A stretch of 64,000 nucleotides of DNA from Ischnura elegans (Eukaryota > Arthropoda > Insecta > Odonata > Coenagrionidae), in NCBI RefSeq assembly GCF_921293095.1, contig NC_060254.1, positions 105,362,917-105,426,916 on the forward strand, written 5' to 3'. Positions 9,641 through 23,399 of this stretch are shown here, piece after piece. Each line of letters begins with the position of its first letter. Position 1 is the first letter of the stretch. The translations under genes were made by a program, and so were the position numbers. Under the pieces are notes generated by a model. It did no database searches and was not told the origin of the DNA. It saw only the letters and a program-made list of their open reading frames with translations.

Positions 9641-11446
9641 GACATCTGTGGAGGAGTATACCAGATTAAATGTAAATGAAATTGTCTTATACTTCTTAAA
9701 GTCTTCTTGTCTTATACTTGTAAAAATGATTCGCAGGTTTAATGTATTTCATGTACATATTTTTTGCACACAACAAGCATATTTACGCAAATAGGAGATA
9801 TGTAACGATTAAATTTGGTAATCTAGACGTCATAGCTGTATTACAGCGACCAAAAATCTTGATATTGCAGTGATATAATTTCAAGTTAAAATTCTTTATT
9901 TTCGGTGACTCACGCAATAATTAGTAATAGTAATTTCAATAGTTAGAATATCTTTTATAAGAATATAACTTCCCGTAGTTTTTTCCCTCGGTTGTAATTT
10001 ATCGAGAAACACATTTTCCGGAAATGCGTGAAAAATTAACCAACGTGATACTTTTCGTATCGTGTTTTGATGACACAGCGGTTACTTTTGAAAATATTTA
10101 GACACGAAATGAAGATATGCACGTTATATTACCTACTCGGTGAAATATTTATTCTTGGTTAGCGTCAGCAAGAATTTAAAAGGAAATGGTGTAACCTAGA
10201 ACCCAACTGATAATGTGCAGTATATTCTCTATATTCATCTTATTTTCAATGCTTGGTTCCAAAAAATTAATATATTATAGTCATAGCCGATACATTATCG
10301 AGAGGTACTTACTTTAAAGCAATTTCTCCTTCTACCGTGTAAATTACATCTTTTGTAGCAGGTTTGGAATGACCAAAATGGTTAAAATAATTTGATAGTC
10401 TATTTATTAGCTTCATTACATTTTTAAAGATTTTACATGGATGAAAATACGTGTCGAAAGATATTTAAACTGTTAATAATGTAGCACATTTAAAACGGAT
10501 TTATATACTCACCATTATTCCTAGTACTTCATTTCCACCATCCCTCAAAAGATATGCTTCCTCTTTTCTCAGAAATTGCTCTTCATACTCTTTTTCCTCT
10601 TTGATTTCCTTTCACTTTCCATGCAGAAGAACAGAAAACTCGCGCTCGCCCCGTTCCTAGCACACCCTCGCAACTCAACACTGGGCTTCGGATGATAGAA
10701 AAAAACTGCTGGGGGGTGTTTCAGAGTCTCCCCTTCCGAGCGAATCGGGAGACCTGACGCGGATTCTACGTCACTTGCTATCGGCCAGGCAATCCGTGCG
10801 TTTCAGACTGGCTTCCTATCGACTAAAGGACGGCTTTCCGATAGGATAGAAGTCGAGTGGGCTATAGGTGAAGGAAGCTCATTCCGGTTGGGAATGGTGA
10901 TATGTTATACTGTTGGTTTTTATTAAGTATTTGGTTCTAATAAAATAATACCACTTTATTTCATGAGTGCTGATGCATGTGGATATTCTGATAGAGTAAT
11001 ATTGGTGTAAGTGACTTTAATTCTCGTGTAAATTAGACAATAAATGCGCAGACTGTATCACTGTCGGTGCAAGTACATTTGCGTTGTTATTTGGACGAGT
11101 AATTTGGCAAAAAGAACGTTAAACAAGTTGGAATGCATGCCGTAATGACTTACAAATATGTAGGTAGCATTATGCATTGGAAAATGTGTCCGTGGGTTTG
11201 AAAGTATAACAATTCGTCTAGTTTGATATGATTGTGTGCATGGCCATTGGCATCGCAGTTACATCGGAATTAGGCGTGGTAACGTGCGTAATACAGTTGA
11301 TTCTATAGAGCACATCCTAAATATTCGTTTTAATATGAGATGTTAGTTCAAGCATAACGGGAACAGCCACGGTAACAACTATACGGAAGCACCCTCACAC
11401 AATCTTGTCATATATACTCCAAAAATTTCGACGTCCTTCCCATGAG
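9641..11446. other. Unassigned AT-rich stretch with one GC-rich island
   Basis: No gene recognised. 10625-10900 is clearly more GC-rich, with CpGs and short repeated words such as CCGATAGGA and GGGAGAC. It could be a regulatory island or an old element. Confidence 0.35.
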
Positions 11447-11575
11447 AAATAGGGTGGTTTGCTATTGTTTTTTTATTCAGATTATTACTCCTGGAGTACG
11501 TATTTCACGCTTTTAGATTTTTAAATTACGATACCTATTTTTCACGATTAAATGAAAATTGAAAAATTTCAAGCG
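11447..11575 (+). repeat. Dispersed repeat, copy 1
   Basis: The run AGATTATTACTCCTGGAGTA and the following TTTCACGCTTTTAGATTTTT recur, reverse-complemented, at 30830-30960. The copies differ by scattered substitutions and small indels. Confidence 0.8.
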
Positions 11576-14500
11576 CGCGAAAACGCGACGTGTAAGCATG
11601 AATGCCGGGAAAACTCCCGTGTGACGTCGTTCTTGTTCCCGCTGCCGCAAGTGAGGTGACCTTGGGGCGAGGCTCTGAGCGCTGATACGACGCAGGATGG
11701 TAGCATGTAGCAGAGTACCATGCTAGCTGATGGCGCTTGGCTTAAATAAGGATTATCAATACTTAATCAAACGGGGAAAACAGTCCTACCTTAGCCAGTT
11801 TTAAAAGGTGGTTATTAAGACATGTTTCCCTGATCTCTGTGCCTCATGCATGCATTTGTAACCTCAGACGCTGTAAAACTCCTATTTACTCGTATAGAAA
11901 CTGTGACGTTACGTGGAGTGGCATCGTATGGGCACCAATCTGGCCTCTTTCAAATGAGGATAAAATTGACCCTTGCCATTCGTCTAAACCGGTATTTCTA
12001 AAACCAAATAATTTGTATATTATGAATACAGTAATGGTGGGTAAGGCATCGCAATCGACGCCTTTCGTTTCCTTTGATGAAGGAAACTTCCCAATTAGAC
12101 AAAATGATCATCGACTTACCCCGAAATATTTACCCAGATATATATGGAATTCTGTCGGGCGTGATGCTTAGAGATAAATAGCGACCGCCTATGATAAAAT
12201 AAAAAGGGAGATAAAATTGCATCCGCCAGTCCAGCAGTCCGGAGACGGCTGCTGGCTGCGGGGATCACCGTACTCAACGGATGTTGGAAAGTGAATCTTT
12301 TAAACCAGGCGATTGATATAAAATCTATAATTAGACACGAACCCTTCTTTTCGTGAGCTACGTGTTTAAACAAATTTCGAAAGTAGAAACCTGCACTAAC
12401 GGCGAATTTCTTTAAGAGCTATTTGACATGCATTCATTTAACGAATTTTAAAATAGGAAAAAGAGAATGTATGTAATTGTTTCTTAAGGTAACACTCTGG
12501 GGTCTAGTTGCTGTGATAACTAGAGTTATGAATTTATATCAGTCATAACTAATTGCTCCCTGTGTAACCGGGTACAAATGCTAGTGGAGGCGGAGATTTT
12601 TCAAATATTGCACCTTGCTTGCCGTAGCACTTTGAGGACGGCGTTTGGAACACATCCCTCTGTTCTTCGGAGGGTATGACAAGCCGCCATAACAATGAAT
12701 ACTAACCACAAATACTGACTTGATAGAACTACCATGGAACTGCTTTTTCTTTACCTCTTCACTCTTTCTGCTGCTCCTCCATAGTGGCTGATGTTTTCAC
12801 TTTATTTATTATTAAAATATTGTTATACATTTAATTTTCTAAAATCAAGTAAGTGATTCTGATGGGTTGTTACAAATGCTAATGGCTCAAATTATGGCAT
12901 CGACAAAAATTATCGTTAGAATATTTTACAGCAAACTTGGGCATTGCCAAAAAATTGATCCATGAACCTCATTAATTAAGCTACAATAGATAAATAAATA
13001 AATATCTCGCTACAGTATCTATTCGTCGTCAAGCCTAGTCAATAAGTTATTATTATTTAATACATTTATTAGTGACAATGTGGCAAACATGGTTAAGTCA
13101 AAATCATATGGAACTCTCTTCTTCCGTGATGCCTTGTGATATGGTATTCGTCCGAAACTTAAGGGAAGCCGATAAAACCCCCAAATAGACCACCGTGTCC
13201 TCATCAGGGCTGGTGAATAGATGGCGTAGAGTGTCCGCTGTGTTGTCTTGCGTCGCGCTCTCGTTGTCCTTTGCATTATTCGTACAGCGGATTTCATGGT
13301 GATGCTATTTGTGAGGTGCTGTGTTTTAAATAAATCGGAATTAGTCCACTACATTATAACAATCTTTTATGATTGAAAAAACTCGTCCTTTTTGTTATAG
13401 CCTAGACAATAAGGCTCAGGTCATTGAGATAATTTACAATATATGTTTAAATTCAATCGTGGAGAACAGTTCCCATAAGTTCCCATTGCCACACCAATTG
13501 TTTTATGGCCACATGCGCATTTTTCAGGAGGTAATTGAACATTTATTATTTATACTATTGATTGAATCATATATGTTCTCAACTAATAGACTTAGTAATT
13601 AGAGAATAAAAGAGAGACAAGATGCCGCTGAAGGAAGGTAGATAGGAGAGAAATACATGGTACTTAATGGGCGTAAGATGAAATTTAGAATGATTTAATA
13701 AAGTAGGATTTATGCTATATCAAATTGGAATTTTAAGTATTTCATGTTATCTTATATTGGCTAGGTCGCGTAGAAATTTTCTTTCAGAAACATGTGGCAG
13801 ATATTAACTTCGACGATATTGTGAATTTTGGATTAATTTTGTCTCGAGCAACTACCTCACATGTGACTCTAAAATAACTTTATAAAGAAGAAGACCAATG
13901 GACATCAAGTCATATTAGAATCACATGATGACCAATGAAAAATATATTCAATCGTGTGAAAAGAAGTTACTCTAAATTTTAAGATTAAGTAGCGCTCAGA
14001 TAGTATGAGTATCATGGTAGACTACCTGAGATTAGAATTTGATGAAAGGAACTATTTTTCCCTCATCCGTCCACCTTCCCAATGGCCATCACCCGCTCAT
14101 TCCAGAAACACCATCTGTTCCCCAACACCATCGCAAGCCGCGCTGTCCTGGACTTGGGCCACAGATGTTCTCTCAGTTGGACATGGGAGATAGCAGGTCC
14201 ACTTTGGCGACCACTGGCTCGCATGCAGGATCTGAGGAAGGGAGAAGGTAGAAAGCGATCGGTGACTCTGCGCCCGCCAGCCCTTCCGTTCTTTTGGACG
14301 CTGAGTGCAATTTCAATCTATTGCATGGATCGAGGAAGGGTACTGCAGGCAGCGGGCAACTCCACACCCTCCTTACCACAAGCTCAGTCATCTGAGAACA
14401 TAAGTTGTCCGTTTAAGGCTAGTAGCAAGCCTCATTAACAATATAACAGCCATTGATTCTCTCGCATTGTGAGAACCATGGAGCAACAAGAACGAAATTT

Positions 14501-17077
14501 GATGAATGGGAATTGAAATTTCTTGTCCTTCACGCTTTTAAAAGAGATATATAAAAAAATCAACTGTGGCCAAGGTTTAGACGTATAACATACTTACGAC
14601 ATATGACACCTGAAAGAAAGATACAGCATAAGCAATGGAGGCATTTAAAATCACCAAGCAAACAAATGAAATTCAGGCGATCTTCAAACAATCGAATTAT
14701 TATGCTTCTTTGTTTTGGGACAAATGAGGCGTGTTACTTTTTGATTTCATTCTGCCGGGTTTAACGATAAATGCAAATACTTGGTCGATTGCGCGGAGCC
14801 ATTCAAAATAAAATAAGAGGCGTGCTGAATTCCGTAAGTGTTCTGATGCATGACACCACCCGTCTCCTAAGCGCTTGTGCTACCCAACTGTTCTTTGAGC
14901 AATTTCAATGGGACGTTTACGATAACCCTCCTTTCCAATAATGAACTTGCGATTTTTGACTTGCATATTTCGCGGAGTGACAATTTGGCTAGGAAAAAGC
15001 GTTTAAAAGCGGACGATTAGATTTAGGAAAGCGGTAAAATCATTGAAAGGCATTCGCAGCAACGTCCTATGGAGAACAACCTTCGCCGAGGCCATTGCAT
15101 CGAAAATGAAGCAAATGTGTACTTATTGTTTAGCAATGAAATGATTTTTGTTCGATCACTTTTTCTTTTAGTCATGACCCATTGGAGATAGAAAAAAACA
15201 GCCCTCGGTAATGAGAAAGAACATACAAAGAATAATTAAAAAATAATCAATACTCAGGTACAGAATATTAAATCAAGAAGATCAAAAAGATGACAGAAAA
15301 TAATGTCACACGAATGAAAATAATCAGGTATAGAACATTGGCCATGACATCTAAACTATCTATACTTGAGGTGGTTGGTTGGTCGGGGGATCAGAAAACT
15401 AAAATCCTCGTCACCTACCGCCATCGCACCAACCTCCACCTAGGCATAAAATTATGCAATAAATAAAAGCGGTGATGGCATAAGATAAGTAATGTATTGC
15501 AGTTCTGTATAGCACAGTTCATCCTATAAAAAGGAAGACACATTCGGATGGAAGTTAATCCCGTGGTACTTTATACTTGAGTTGAGCCTTTAAAGCTCAC
15601 TATAATAATCGAGTTAGAACTTATCATGAAAAACATTTATCACATATTTCTTGCGTGTATAATGATTAAGGAGTTCTCCTTGGTGTTCATGTTTGGTAAT
15701 AGGATACATAAAAACGTGAAAGGAAATGTGTAAACTTAAATATTTTAACTCAAGAATTCACCGTGTAATCAAACCAATTAAGCAGGCGATTGAACAGAAA
15801 TTACTGCATGTTCTAAATCTTCTAATTCAACATAATTCTCTGCGTGCCACTTTTCGGATGTTTGGCAGGGGGTGACTAATCACGAACTTCCAGCATGCAA
15901 GAAGACCACCGCTCCCAAACCGCACGGTCATTGTAATATTACCCATAATGGCATAATATACGTCCATATCAGGGGATTTGGTTCATTGATTCACGTGTTC
16001 ACTCGTACTTGTAATTTCATTTGCTATAACACAGTTAAGTTAACATAAGAGCTCACTCTGCGACTATACGCAGTAAAGCGTACCTCGTGACCTAAGTACG
16101 TGACGTCAGGAGAGGAATGTTGAGGGTCTCTTTTGTGGCGCCCTCATTCCCTTTCCCCCATCCCCTCTCCTTCTCCTTCAATACCTCCCCTTAACAACCA
16201 GCTCTCCACCCTACGACGCGCCAACCGAGCGCCTTCGCGATGCACTTGGACTCGAAATCAGGCCGACAATTTTGACTCTGACTTGAGCTATTTGTTCACG
16301 GCAACCTCCCCTGATATCCTAAGTGATTCCCCGCCCTCTTTACCTCTCAGGACTGTATGTTAGAAGCAGTGCGTCACTTTAGGTTTTCCCCTAATTCCTC
16401 ATTCCATCATACCTAGTTAAGTTTGAGTCTCACAGCAGTTCGGATAGGGTAAGGAGGTGTGTCCTCCCTCGCAGAAGGGTACGGGTAAGTCTCGTAAATA
16501 ACCTATTAATCCATGATAACCTACAAATTTAATCATAATTGTTCATTATATTTGATCAAGTAGGAAACATTCTTTGGAAAATTATTTGGACACAATTATT
16601 GGAGTTTTTGTACCCACACCCTTGGTTTTGACTTCATGTTACTTCCGAGTATAATGATTAAGAACTGTTCCTTTCATCAGTACCAAATTTTTAGTGCTAT
16701 AGCTTAAAGCTACTTCTTGTTCTTTTTACAGTTTACAAAAGGTGGAGTGAACAATTCAATTAATTCAGTGATTGACAGTGCAATCCTAAAATCAAGTTGC
16801 CAACGATCTCTTCAAGCCTTTTCGTCAACGTTTGGATAATAATAAATCGTTCTTCATCACGATGAAAGCAGTGTGCATGTCTCTTGGAATTATGTGAGGC
16901 TACCAGAATGTGTTACTCATCGGCTAAAGAGTGAAGTGAAATTGTCATGTTTCCATCAAATAATTCATTGTCAGTGTTGTGTTCAATGTGAAGTGCTTGT
17001 GAATATAAGTATTTTGGGGTGTCGCTGTTTTAAAGCTGAGCTCTGTCGTCGATGGACCTGGAAGCAAGTAGAAGGTA
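11576..17077. other. Long unassigned region
   Basis: No gene is recognised. Open frames at 11839-12171 (110 codons), 13019-13297 (minus, 92 codons) and 14082-14438 (118 codons) resemble no family I know; 14040-14440 is GC-richer with three overlapping frames, as expected by chance there. 16080-16370 has a TGACGTCA word and a pyrimidine-rich run. 16725-17075 has a good splice acceptor (CTTTTTACAG at about 16730) and a GAAG|GTAGGG donor-like junction at 17073-17074, so it could be a non-coding exon. Confidence 0.35.
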
Positions 17078-18890
17078 GGGAGTCTTCTCCTCTTGCAGTT
17101 TTATTCAACATGGAGGTTAAACAATTTTTGCAGAAAATAATTTAAAACAGAAGTGATATAGCTCCATTTTTTTCTGAGGAGAAGGAAAATTCTTTGACCC
17201 AATTCGCGGAGTCTCCTGAAAATGAAAAATATTTCAGGAGTTTATTCGTAGAGTGTCTTAGAATGTTGGAGCTATCGGTTTTTGTAGTATGGCGGGGTGA
17301 ATAAAAAAGGATTTTCATATTAGTTCAATAGGTATAAAGGGAGTCTTCTCCTCTTGCAGTTTTATTCAACATGGAGGTTTTGCAGAAAATAATTTAAAAC
17401 AGAAGTGATATAGCTCCATTTTTTTCTGAGGAGAAGGAAAATTCTTTGACCCAATTCGCGGAGTCTCCCGAAAATGAAATATATTTCAGGAGTATAAGTA
17501 TAAGTATATTCGTAGAGTGTCATAAGGCCTGGTTACACGGTGCATTAACCCGTACGGGTTAATGTCTAAATGTATGAACGCGAGAATGAACGGAAAAATT
17601 CACCGTGTAACCACCCCAAAATGTACAAATGCATGAACGCGTGAACGGAAAATAGAACCTGTTCTAATTTCGTTCATGCATTCGCACAAGTTGATAACAG
17701 AGATACCTGGTGGGAAACGACACATTTAGTTGTCATCTGCAGGGCTACTCCACGGCCGTCTTGGCTATTCAGTAACTCTTTACGCGTATTTGTTCATTTG
17801 TACTGTATCGTAAGTGCTTGAATCCTACCACAAACTCACCATTTGCATCAACACTAATATTCGTATAGATTATCCCTGTATGTATGCCGGACATACCAAC
17901 TTTATGCCTATGGTATCTTATTGGTTGTATTATGCCGGAACAAAACAATCGATGAGGTTGTCACAGAGTTTTCAACACGACATTTGTGAAATACAACGGC
18001 TATCATACGACTTATAGAACATATTTAAACATAATTTATACCATACGAATTAACGACAATTGTACCTTTTATACGTCCGAGGTGGGAATGCGCTGGCCCA
18101 CCACAAAAATACGACTCACATTACGCAAGTTCATAAATCGACAAGACCTCTAAACCAACATCTTTTCCATCAACAGCAAATATCTTCTTAACTTTATAAC
18201 CGTCCCGGACAAAAGTAGAACAAAGTATTAAAAATATCTACTCTCATACATCATCTACACTCAGTGAAACAGATGACGGAAAAATGTCTAGTAAACACGG
18301 CTTAAAAACAAGATGCGACTACAAATTTTCAGCCTAAGTATTAACTTTGATAACGGTTTGAAATAAATAGAGTGCTATTGAGATATAGCATTAGGCGAGC
18401 GATAACGATAAATATTAAATATAAATAAATATTACTGGCACGAAATGAAACAAGTTCGGCAACTACAATGAAAACCACTGTTTACACGGCAGCGCAAATA
18501 TATTACCAGTATGTGAAATTTCCTGGTCCTACAGGAAACAACGAAAAGGGAATTATTTTCTGGTAGGTATCGTCTGCTTCCTACCTAATGATACTGTTTT
18601 CACATTTAAATTTTGCGCACTGTAAAGGGAATAAACAAAAACTAAACGCCTCGCGTTACGAGAAAATGTGTGAAAACTTGTGCGAACGCATGTACCGTGT
18701 AACCGCTCATTCATGCTCCTCGTTCACGCAAACGTCCATGAATTCAGACATGCAAACAGACACGCATTCATACATTAACCCGTACGGGTTAATGCACCGT
18801 GTAACCAGGCCTTTAGAATGTTGGAGCTATCGGTTTTTGTAGTATGGCGGGGTGAATAAAAAAGGATTTTCATATTAGTTCAATAGGTAT
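17078..18890 (+). repeat. 261-bp tandem duplication, second copy interrupted
   Basis: Copy 1 is 17078-17338. Copy 2 starts at 17339 with the same GGGAGTCTTCTCCTCTTGCA and runs to 17521, then resumes after the insert at 18813 and ends near 18890. Copy 2 has lost a short AAACAATTT stretch and gained AGTATAAGTATA. The rest is nearly identical, so the duplication is fairly young. Confidence 0.92.
17525..18812. mobile_element. Non-autonomous inverted-repeat DNA transposon, Harbinger-type
   Basis: A 1288-bp element with 40-bp perfect terminal inverted repeats starting AGGCCTGGTTACACGGTGCA and including the palindrome TTAACCCGTACGGGTTAA. The flanks are ATA (17522-17524) and TTA (18813-18815). The uninterrupted site in the neighbouring tandem copy reads GTGTCTTAGAATG, giving a 3-bp TTA target, the TWA type of PIF/Harbinger elements. 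Subterminal words (TTCGCACAAGTT, GTTACACGGT) are inverted on the two sides. The longest internal open frame is 67 codons and unrecognised, so transposase must come from elsewhere. Confidence 0.9.
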
Positions 18891-21600
18891 AAATTTCCTA
18901 GTACTGCTCTTTCGCTATCGCGTGATCTGGCCACCAATTTCTACAGGTTCGACTATGTTGATTTAAGATGCCTTGGGATGAATATTCCTAATGCTCGTAT
19001 AGAGATTCGTAATGATCCAATGCTTTGATTTTACACCCCATACTGATCCGCCATTTATAACAGTTTTTAATCTGTAAAGTGTCTGAAAATGCAATCAGTG
19101 TCGTGAAAATAAAGTTCTCAAAAAGGTTTTTGTTCAGTGATAACAGGGTTAGATAGAAAAGTACAGCTGAATCACCTCTTTGAAAAAGAGAGTTGAAGTG
19201 AGAAAGGTGTTTGGTTGGTAGAAGTAGATAAGCTTCTTCTCCACTTCCCACTGCGCTTTAAAATCATGAATGTGCAAACCTACGTGGATCAGTAACCGTA
19301 TGACTCGCTATAATCTAAACCTATTCTTTTGCGTGTTTCATTGTATATACCTTGATTTGATCACTTGCGTGCCGACCGTGTAAATCTCAGACAAAACGCA
19401 AGCCATAAGTGCTAATTCAATATTTCTGCCACATTTGCTTCGTTCACTTTTTTATCCAAAATAAACCCTTCTCCATATTTTTCCTTCGTCGTGTACTTTA
19501 AAGAAAAATCGAAACAGTTTGAAAGCTGAAGTAAACCACGATGCATTTCCCCTTGTACTGACATAACTCGTGAGTTGCGAAAGAATATTATTATATATTG
19601 ACAGAATACTTAGTCGGCTTATCTCATGTTTAAAAGTTATGAGGCGTACGAATATTTATCTCTTCAGCTTTTGTTGACTACGACCATTAACATTAAATAA
19701 CTGATAAGCCCACGCTGGCAAAGTCTGAATTACACATTCAGAAATATTCCCATGCAGAAACGTGTTGATTACAATCCATAAACTCATTTAGTTTCAATTT
19801 ATCAATTGAAATTTCCCTCTAGTAAGGGTGAAAAAGCAAATGCCAATGAACTTGGCTTGTGCTGAAGCTGAAATTCATTGATTATTTCCGTACAGCTTTT
19901 ATTTTAATTTGCAAGCATTTTAGTGTCGATCATTGTTGCTTCGACGATCTGTTGCGAAATCACCTTCACTTAACCTCTCTAAAAACAGAACCTCTAATAA
20001 GCTAACTCTTATTGGCGCCTAAAATCCACCATTAATTCTAACTGAAAATGGTTTCATTTATGGGAAAATTAAACCAAGACTTTTATCAATTTAAAATATG
20101 TTTAAAGCTACTCAAGTTGCCAGTATTTATACCTTCGATCAAGAATAAAATTTGGCATATGAAATATAAATAATATGAGTCGTTACAAACAAACTCTAGA
20201 CACAGAACTTCTAGTAATGAACCATTTAGCATATGATTATTCAGGCACTATTTTGAGGCCAAGAAATGTGTGATAGCTACTAACAAACGCAATTATAAAT
20301 GAACAAATGTAATAACGAACATGCAAGTTAGCCTGCTTTATCGATATCTGTGGTGCAGTGAAAGAAGATGGTCACATTGCGGACTTAATAAAATATCATA
20401 GATCATAACGAAGATTGAAGATCTTCGAAGCAATTGAAATCTTTTTATTTGACTCTGTATAGGCTTATGGTTTACGCTCGACTAATTAGCAAGATTAAAA
20501 ATAATTTTTTGGAGTCACTCGAAAGTTTTTCTACGATGAAACTTAGGGCAGCAATTATGAGACTATCGAATAACACATTTGCAGCTGGCGTACATCATTA
20601 TAATATTTCTGTGTCATGGAATCTTTACCACCGAAATGATGCGTAGATCCGAGGGAGTATTCAGCTACGCAATGCATACAACCTTGACTGAATTGAAGAT
20701 ACTAATGCTTAGTGTGGTTTTCATTTTTAAATATTCGATAAATTTGTTGCATCGATGAAAATGCGAATCGTAGAGAGTTTTTATGCACTAAAGAGCAAAC
20801 AAATTATCTTATCCCGTATGTACTTATCGCACAATGGGATTATCAACGCTCTTATTGTTTGTGAACTCACTACATATGTCCGCTATTCACTGGCTCTTGC
20901 TAACATTTTACATGATGAGCTATATTTGAGACATGTTTATCCATGAGGATAGTCGTGATTAAAATTATTTTCTCTTTTCACTATTTCATAAAAATGCTTT
21001 TGCTCACTTACCTCCGTAAATACCGCTGCATTTCTTCTCAGTAATTCTGAGGATATGTAGCTTGTAGTAATCGCTCTCCATCCTCGTTTCCGCATAATGA
21101 GACGGTGACTTCAACGAACGAAGGAACGGATGAAACTTCCAGGAAATTAATTTAACAATTTAAAAATATTCAGAAGTGTGACTTTACCGAAATGAAGGTT
21201 GGTGATGGAATGGGGTGTGCTTTCTTCGTAAGTAGGGGCGAGGGGAGGTGCTGCTTTGCGGACGACAGTTGAATGAAGACCGTTGATGCCCTGTTATACT
21301 GTTTTTCGTGATGCGATGACGTGTTTTGCAAACGTAACTAATGACCTTCGCAGATGACTAGAAAATTCTGGAACATTGATCACGTGAGTTTCGACCGTTA
21401 GCCGCTTGAGAAATTAGCGCTATTTTTGTATAACAGCAGAAGACGAAAAATGAACGAATCTTATTGGTTAAGCGTATTATTGATTTTCCGCGCGATACAT
21501 TTTTCAATCATAATATAGAACATAACCGTATTTATTGAAGTATTTTATGGTATAAAATTTTAAATCAGCTAACATCTACGATATTCAGCGGTTTTTTCTT
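18891..21600. other. Unassigned AT-rich region
   Basis: No recognisable coding segment; open frames are below 90 codons and unlike known families. No repeated block in this window matches it. Confidence 0.35.
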
Positions 21601-21640
21601 GTTTTCGTTGCCTTAAAGAATAAATCGGTTCGAAATTATC

Positions 21641-21663
21641 GTGACGTCACTGGCACACGTGAC
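21641..21663 (+). promoter_or_regulatory. CRE and E-box pair upstream of candidate exon 1
   Basis: GTGACGTCAC (21641-21650) is a full CRE palindrome and ACACGTGA (21656-21663) contains the E-box CACGTG. They lie directly before the ATG of candidate exon 1, in an otherwise AT-rich background. Function is inferred from motif and position only. Confidence 0.4.
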
Positions 21664-21742
21664 ATGGCTGACGAAGTGTCGGAACATCCCCTCCCCCTGT
21701 TTCTGGACTTCAGTTCGCGGCAAGCTTTCTTGGGGTTAAGAG
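21664..21742 (+). other. Candidate first exon with short upstream reading frame
   Basis: An ATG in good context (GACATGG) opens 26 codons, MADEVSEHPLPL onward, up to a strong splice donor AGAG|GTGAGTAC at 21742/21743. If joined to the exon at 22895, this frame stops after a few codons at the TAA of GTGTAATGG, whose last bases overlap the ATG of the next frame (TAATG). It would then act as an upstream frame in the leader. The exact 5' end cannot be seen. No protein family recognised. Confidence 0.35.
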
Positions 21743-22894
21743 GTGAGTACCATAATTACTTCTTTGGTGAATAATTTTCATAATATTTTCAATGCACTTT
21801 CAATTTATTCTCTGAAGTGTAGGATACTTCGCAAATACAATTTGTTTAATTCCATTCAGATATCGTGATCAGAGTGGCATATATTTTGAGTGGCAATATT
21901 TGTTAGGATGGTTTTTTAGAGAACGCTAGTGATAAGGAAATACCCTCGCCGGTTACTGGCGTGCTGATTTTAGTCTCTATCTTGTGACCTAAGGATTGAA
22001 ATTTTTTCGAGATTTTGTGAAAAGTATATCGGCAATGGACAATGTCTCGTACTTAATTTGTTGCCAGAGCAAATACTCGATCAGTCTTCTTGTTGGACCC
22101 TTGACTAAGTACGTAATAATTTTTCCGAGTGTGCTAAGCGTAAATTGTGAAAATTGCATTCCATCATGAAGTGTCGACATTTGAAATGAGTAAGGGACCT
22201 GTGGGTGGTTTTATCTTTACATTTATCGTGGTTTTTAGGACATCAAAGATAACGGATTGATTGTAGGAATTATGATCCTTACGGCAATCCGGTAGCTTAC
22301 TTCTAGTACTTCAGCAGATTAGTTACTTTTTAACGCAGGTTAAAACGATGAATTTTATTGCTGTGACAATAAATATAAGGTATTAAATGAGGACGTGGAA
22401 CAGTGTATTACATGCCAGCCACGGTGCTTCGTTTTTCATTGTGATAGAACTTGATTTCAAAATGAAGCGATTTCTTAAGTTGTTAGCCAGGAACCCTTAT
22501 TCACCCTTTAAAAAAATTCTCTAATTGGTATCTGAATGGCGAGTTATTCCACGTAATATAGGTTTCTACGAGGCATTCGGAAAAGTCCTTGATATTTAAG
22601 CCTAGGAGATTGCGATCTACTTATTTCGTTAAGAAATGCATCTCCCATTCCAAAGCCGCTCCGCCAGAATTGGTCGTATAATTATACAATGAGGAAAAGT
22701 AATAGAATATTAGGGATAATAATTGGATTTACAGCACTCCACTTGGCACTTTCTTTTTTCCATTTATTTCAACTTTGTGGTCGGTAGTATGATAATTTGT
22801 TGTAGCCTTTATTATCAACATAATCTTTAATTTATGCTGCATGTAAAGTGTGCGTGAATATTGCCAGCCTTTAATGCAAAATTTTTCTTTTCAG

Positions 22895-22998
22895 GTCCTT
22901 GTTTAATATTGGTGTAATGGATCACTTCCGTGAATCATTTGGGGTTGAATGGGGCATTCCGATGAGGTTTCAAGGAAGACGAAGGCTAAAGGAATATG
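22895..22998 (+). CDS. Candidate coding exon (unknown protein)
   Basis: Bounded by a strong acceptor (TTTTTCTTTTCAG, AG at 22893-22894) and a strong donor (TATG|GTGAGTC at 22998/22999). From the ATG at 22917 it encodes 27 codons, beginning MDHFRESFGVEW and ending in basic RRRLKEY, leaving one base over. The frame is open through the whole exon. It follows the exon at 21664-21742 by a 1.15-kb intron. Which exon follows is not certain; exons in the 34-36 kb cluster that accept a one-base phase are possible. I recognise no family. It could be a chance pair of splice-like sites. Confidence 0.35.
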
Positions 22999-23399
22999 GT
23001 GAGTCAATATCATTCACTTCTTTTGATAGGCCTTTGAATATGCATAGATCTTCTGCTTCTCTTTGTATCTATTGGTGGCTAAATAAGAACTAAATCCTGT
23101 GCGGTGCGCAAATATTACCTTATTCTGTGATTACTTTTATTTCGATATTTCATCATGTACTCTTTTATAGTTGTATTTTATGCTACGAATCCTCAGCTGT
23201 TTACTGGTATCAATCTCCGTGACTATGTAGGCAACTAGTAGGAATGAGAGCTGTTATAAATTAATAGTTCACGTAAATTTTAAGAGGTTCACTATACTGT
23301 ATTCATGTCTCGTGGAGGGCGATGGAATCTCTCTAATGCACTTTCATTTTCTTATTTTCTGGTTCTTTAAATATTAAATCGGAGGTCTTACTTTTCCGC

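Noticed and set aside
11839-12171. 110-codon open frame as a host gene
   Set aside because: No family resemblance and no flanking splice signals; kept only as unassigned.
14005-14438. Three overlapping GC-rich open frames as a coding exon
   Set aside because: Opening in several frames at once reflects low stop density in GC-rich DNA; none resembles a known protein.
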